Translations under genes and position numbers: made by a program | Assembly (NCBI GenBank): GCA_965224765.1 | Contig: CBDDAC010000025.1 | Location: 124,001-188,000, forward strand | Length of the DNA stretch: 64,000 bases | Reading direction: 5' to 3' | From: CAZDBA01 sp965224765 | GTDB lineage: Bacteria; Planctomycetota; Planctomycetia; Pirellulales; Pirellulaceae | The notes under the pieces: model-generated | What the model saw: the letters and a program-made list of their open reading frames with translations, nothing else | Databases searched by the model: none | What the model was told of the DNA's origin: nothing | In this document: positions 62,662 to 64,000 of the stretch, piece after piece | Layout: every line of letters starts with the position of its first letter | How positions within the stretch are numbered: the stretch's first letter is position 1

Positions 62662-62860
62662 TTAGTGGCTGATTCTGTGTTGGCTGCGATCTAGTTTTCC
62701 GCAGTAGAACAGGATTCGAGTGGGATAGTTTTCGAATGCGCGGAATCCCCTTGCCGCAGATTTGATGGATTGGATTCTGGAGTTGAACCCTTCGCTGATC
62801 GCGTTGGTGATTTTGTGTCGGAAGTAGCTTAGCAGCCCACTTAGGTGACGGTGGAGCATG
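62662..62860 (-). pseudogene. ISL3-family transposase, 3' remnant (minus strand)
   Basis: HRHLSGLLSYFRHKITNAIS, EGFNSRIQSIKSAARGFRAF and ENYPTRILFYCGKLD are the C-terminus of an ISL3-type transposase, including the catalytic-glutamate helix ('NA.SEG.NS.IQ..K..A.GFR'). The upstream 300 or more residues are missing; the remnant begins next to a second, divergently oriented ISL3 fragment. Confidence 0.82.
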
Positions 62861-63145
62861 TTGGCAGGCAAGTTCCTCGACCAATGGTGCACACGTGCGA
62901 TGCGGAGCAAGCTTAAGCCGATGAAGGCTATGGCCGGCACACTTCGGCGGCACCGCGAGTTGTTATTAAACTGGTTCGTCGCAAAAGGAGAGATTTCAAG
63001 CGGAAGTGTGGAGGGAATGAACACCAAGGCCAAAGTCGCGCTCAGAAAATCATACGGTTTCAAGACCTTTGAAGTCTATGAAACCGTACTATATCATGAA
63101 CTTGCGAAACTACCCGAGCACCAACTCGCCAACCAATTCTGTTAA
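62858..63145 (+). pseudogene. ISL3-family transposase, 3' remnant (plus strand)
   Basis: FLDQWCTRAMRSKLKPMKAM, then LRRHRELLLNWFVAKGEISS, GSVEGMNTKAKVALRKSYGF and ETVLYHELAKLP up to the normal ending HQLANQFC. This is the last 95 residues of an ISL3-type transposase of a subgroup different from the neighbouring minus-strand fragment. The N-terminal DNA-binding and the first catalytic residues are absent. Confidence 0.85.
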
Positions 63146-63179
63146 CGAGGTTGCAGCAGTTCAAACACGCAAGGCAGAC

Positions 63180-63656
63180 ATGAATCCGTTTAAGTCACCT
63201 CCTGAAGTAGCAACGCCCAAATCGGCATCGACGACTCCATTCAGAACGAAGTCCGGAAATTCGTTGTCTCGCGCAAACGATTTGCGGCCAATGCATCCCA
63301 CTCTTGTTGAATTACATATCATGTCCGCAATATGCTATGGGGCTCTGGGTTTGATTTGTACGTTTGGTGTATTCTCACTTGGCAATTTCGATCCAATGGA
63401 GACGATTGGGGCATTGATATTTGGTGCTGTGTTTTTGTGCTACTCATTTTTTTTGGTCGTAATATTGCTTTTCAACATTTGGCACGGCCGAAGACTTGCA
63501 TGCATGTCCCGTGACGAGCTTAAGTATCGGATATCTACATGTACGAAGGAGGGAAGATTTATCGCTTCAAGGCGTGAACTGAGAGGCTTTAGGATCGGTG
63601 CGGTATTTTTCACCATTAGCCTTGCAGTGATGATTATTGGCAAGTTTGTAAACTGA
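63180..63656 (+). CDS. Small membrane protein, planctomycete 'MNPFxSPxE' type
   Basis: A 158-residue protein. ATG 63180 opens MNPFKSPPEVATPKSAST, a proline-rich start common to many planctomycete membrane proteins. Three membrane helices follow at about 48-70, 77-100 and 135-155, with a basic cytosolic loop between the last two (RDELKYRISTCTKEGRFIAS). No function can be assigned. A longer frame upstream overlaps the ISL3 remnant and is not used. Confidence 0.6.
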   Translation: MNPFKSPPEVATPKSASTTPFRTKSGNSLSRANDLRPMHPTLVELHIMSAICYGALGLICTFGVFSLGNFDPMETIGALIFGAVFLCYSFFLVVILLFNIWHGRRLACMSRDELKYRISTCTKEGRFIASRRELRGFRIGAVFFTISLAVMIIGKFVN

Positions 63657-63687
63657 ATCTCTGTGAAGTGGATTCAATGCTGTCCGT

Positions 63688-64000
63688 CTACCGGTTTCGT
63701 TTTCTCCTGAAGAGAATACCGGTAACACACAAGCCGAACATCGCAACACTCGATGGCTCGGAAACAGCACTAACGTTTGCATTGGCGACGCTAATAGTAT
63801 CGCCGGACGCGGTAAGCGTCAAAAGCAATACCGGCCCACTGTCCAAGTTCGTTCCGAAGGCGTTTGCAACAGTCATGCCAGCGAAGGTCCACTCCCTGTC
63901 TGGAGCAATGACTCCTGTATGATATCGAACGTGCTGATATCGTTCTCAATCCAGACTGGAGCGATTTTGTTCTGCTCAACTGTTTTGACATCAATAAAAG
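63688..64000 (-). pseudogene. PEP-CTERM-like secreted protein, 3' end, frameshifted
   Basis: The 3' end of a minus-strand gene that runs off the right edge. The last 60 codons read TVANAFGTNLDSGPVLLLTL ... NVSAVSEPSSVAMFGLCVTG and ILFRRKRNR: a Ser-Glu-Pro variant of the PEP motif, a membrane helix and a basic tail, the sorting signal for exosortase. Upstream the protein-like frame (VKTVEQNKIAPVWIENDIST, FDIIQESLLQTGSG) is shifted by one base near 63885-63900, so the reading is broken here, unless the sequence has an error. It would be exported and attached to, or released from, the cell envelope. Confidence 0.65.

Overview
The window looks like chromosomal DNA of a planctomycete, most likely of the Pirellulales type. 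Pointers are a fused AroD-AroE enzyme, an ECF sigma factor of the Rhodopirellula/Verrucomicrobium type fused operonically to a giant anchored protein, a PEP-CTERM-like tail at the right edge, an E1/E2/ubiquitin-like operon, sparse Shine-Dalgarno sites, moderate GC content and very repeat-rich intergenic DNA. This assignment is inference from gene content; there is no rRNA or other phylogenetic marker here.

Layout. 1-10.1 kb: edge of a lipid acyltransferase gene, aroDE, a secreted protein, an RND efflux pair (adaptor and pump), a 177-bp tandem repeat, an SMI1/KNR4 protein and the 5' scrap of a type I methylase gene. 10.1-32.3 kb: a small protein gene, an ECF sigma/alpha-2-macroglobulin pair (7.8 kb), two membrane proteins, a RAYT transposase bracketed by its palindromes, mutL, an NtrC-type regulator, a MacA/MacB-like adaptor and permease without ATPase, and a membrane class III cyclase. 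32.3-36.4 kb: an IS4/Tn5-like transposase gene split by a 2.6-kb element carrying a large serine recombinase; removing the element between 8-bp direct repeats restores the transposase exactly in frame. 36.7-43.1 kb: a hypothetical, a GNAT enzyme, and a five-gene ubiquitin-like cassette (Ubl, E2, E1, JAMM protease, membrane RING-like protein). 43.1-48.9 kb: Nudix, cobalamin adenosyltransferase, glnB, glnD and a TPR protein.

From tRNA-Asp (49.8 kb) to about 63.1 kb lies what looks like a decayed genomic island: an integrase remnant beside the tRNA, then IS256 and ISL3 scraps enclosing a minus-strand defence-like operon (hsdR, a PD-(D/E)XK nuclease, hsdM, an inserted RAYT with two palindromes, an hsdS fragment, hsdS, a Tae4-like amidase, a RadC-like protein and a GIY-YIG protein). 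The last 0.9 kb has a small membrane protein and the frameshifted end of a PEP-CTERM-like gene.

The strongest candidate for an underdescribed system is the Ubl-E2-E1-JAMM-RING cassette at 38638-43101. It has an intact terminal glycine, E2 cysteine, E1 nucleotide-binding motif and JAMM metal ligands, and both the protease and the RING-like protein are predicted to be membrane-anchored. Second is the serine-recombinase element inside the IS4 gene.
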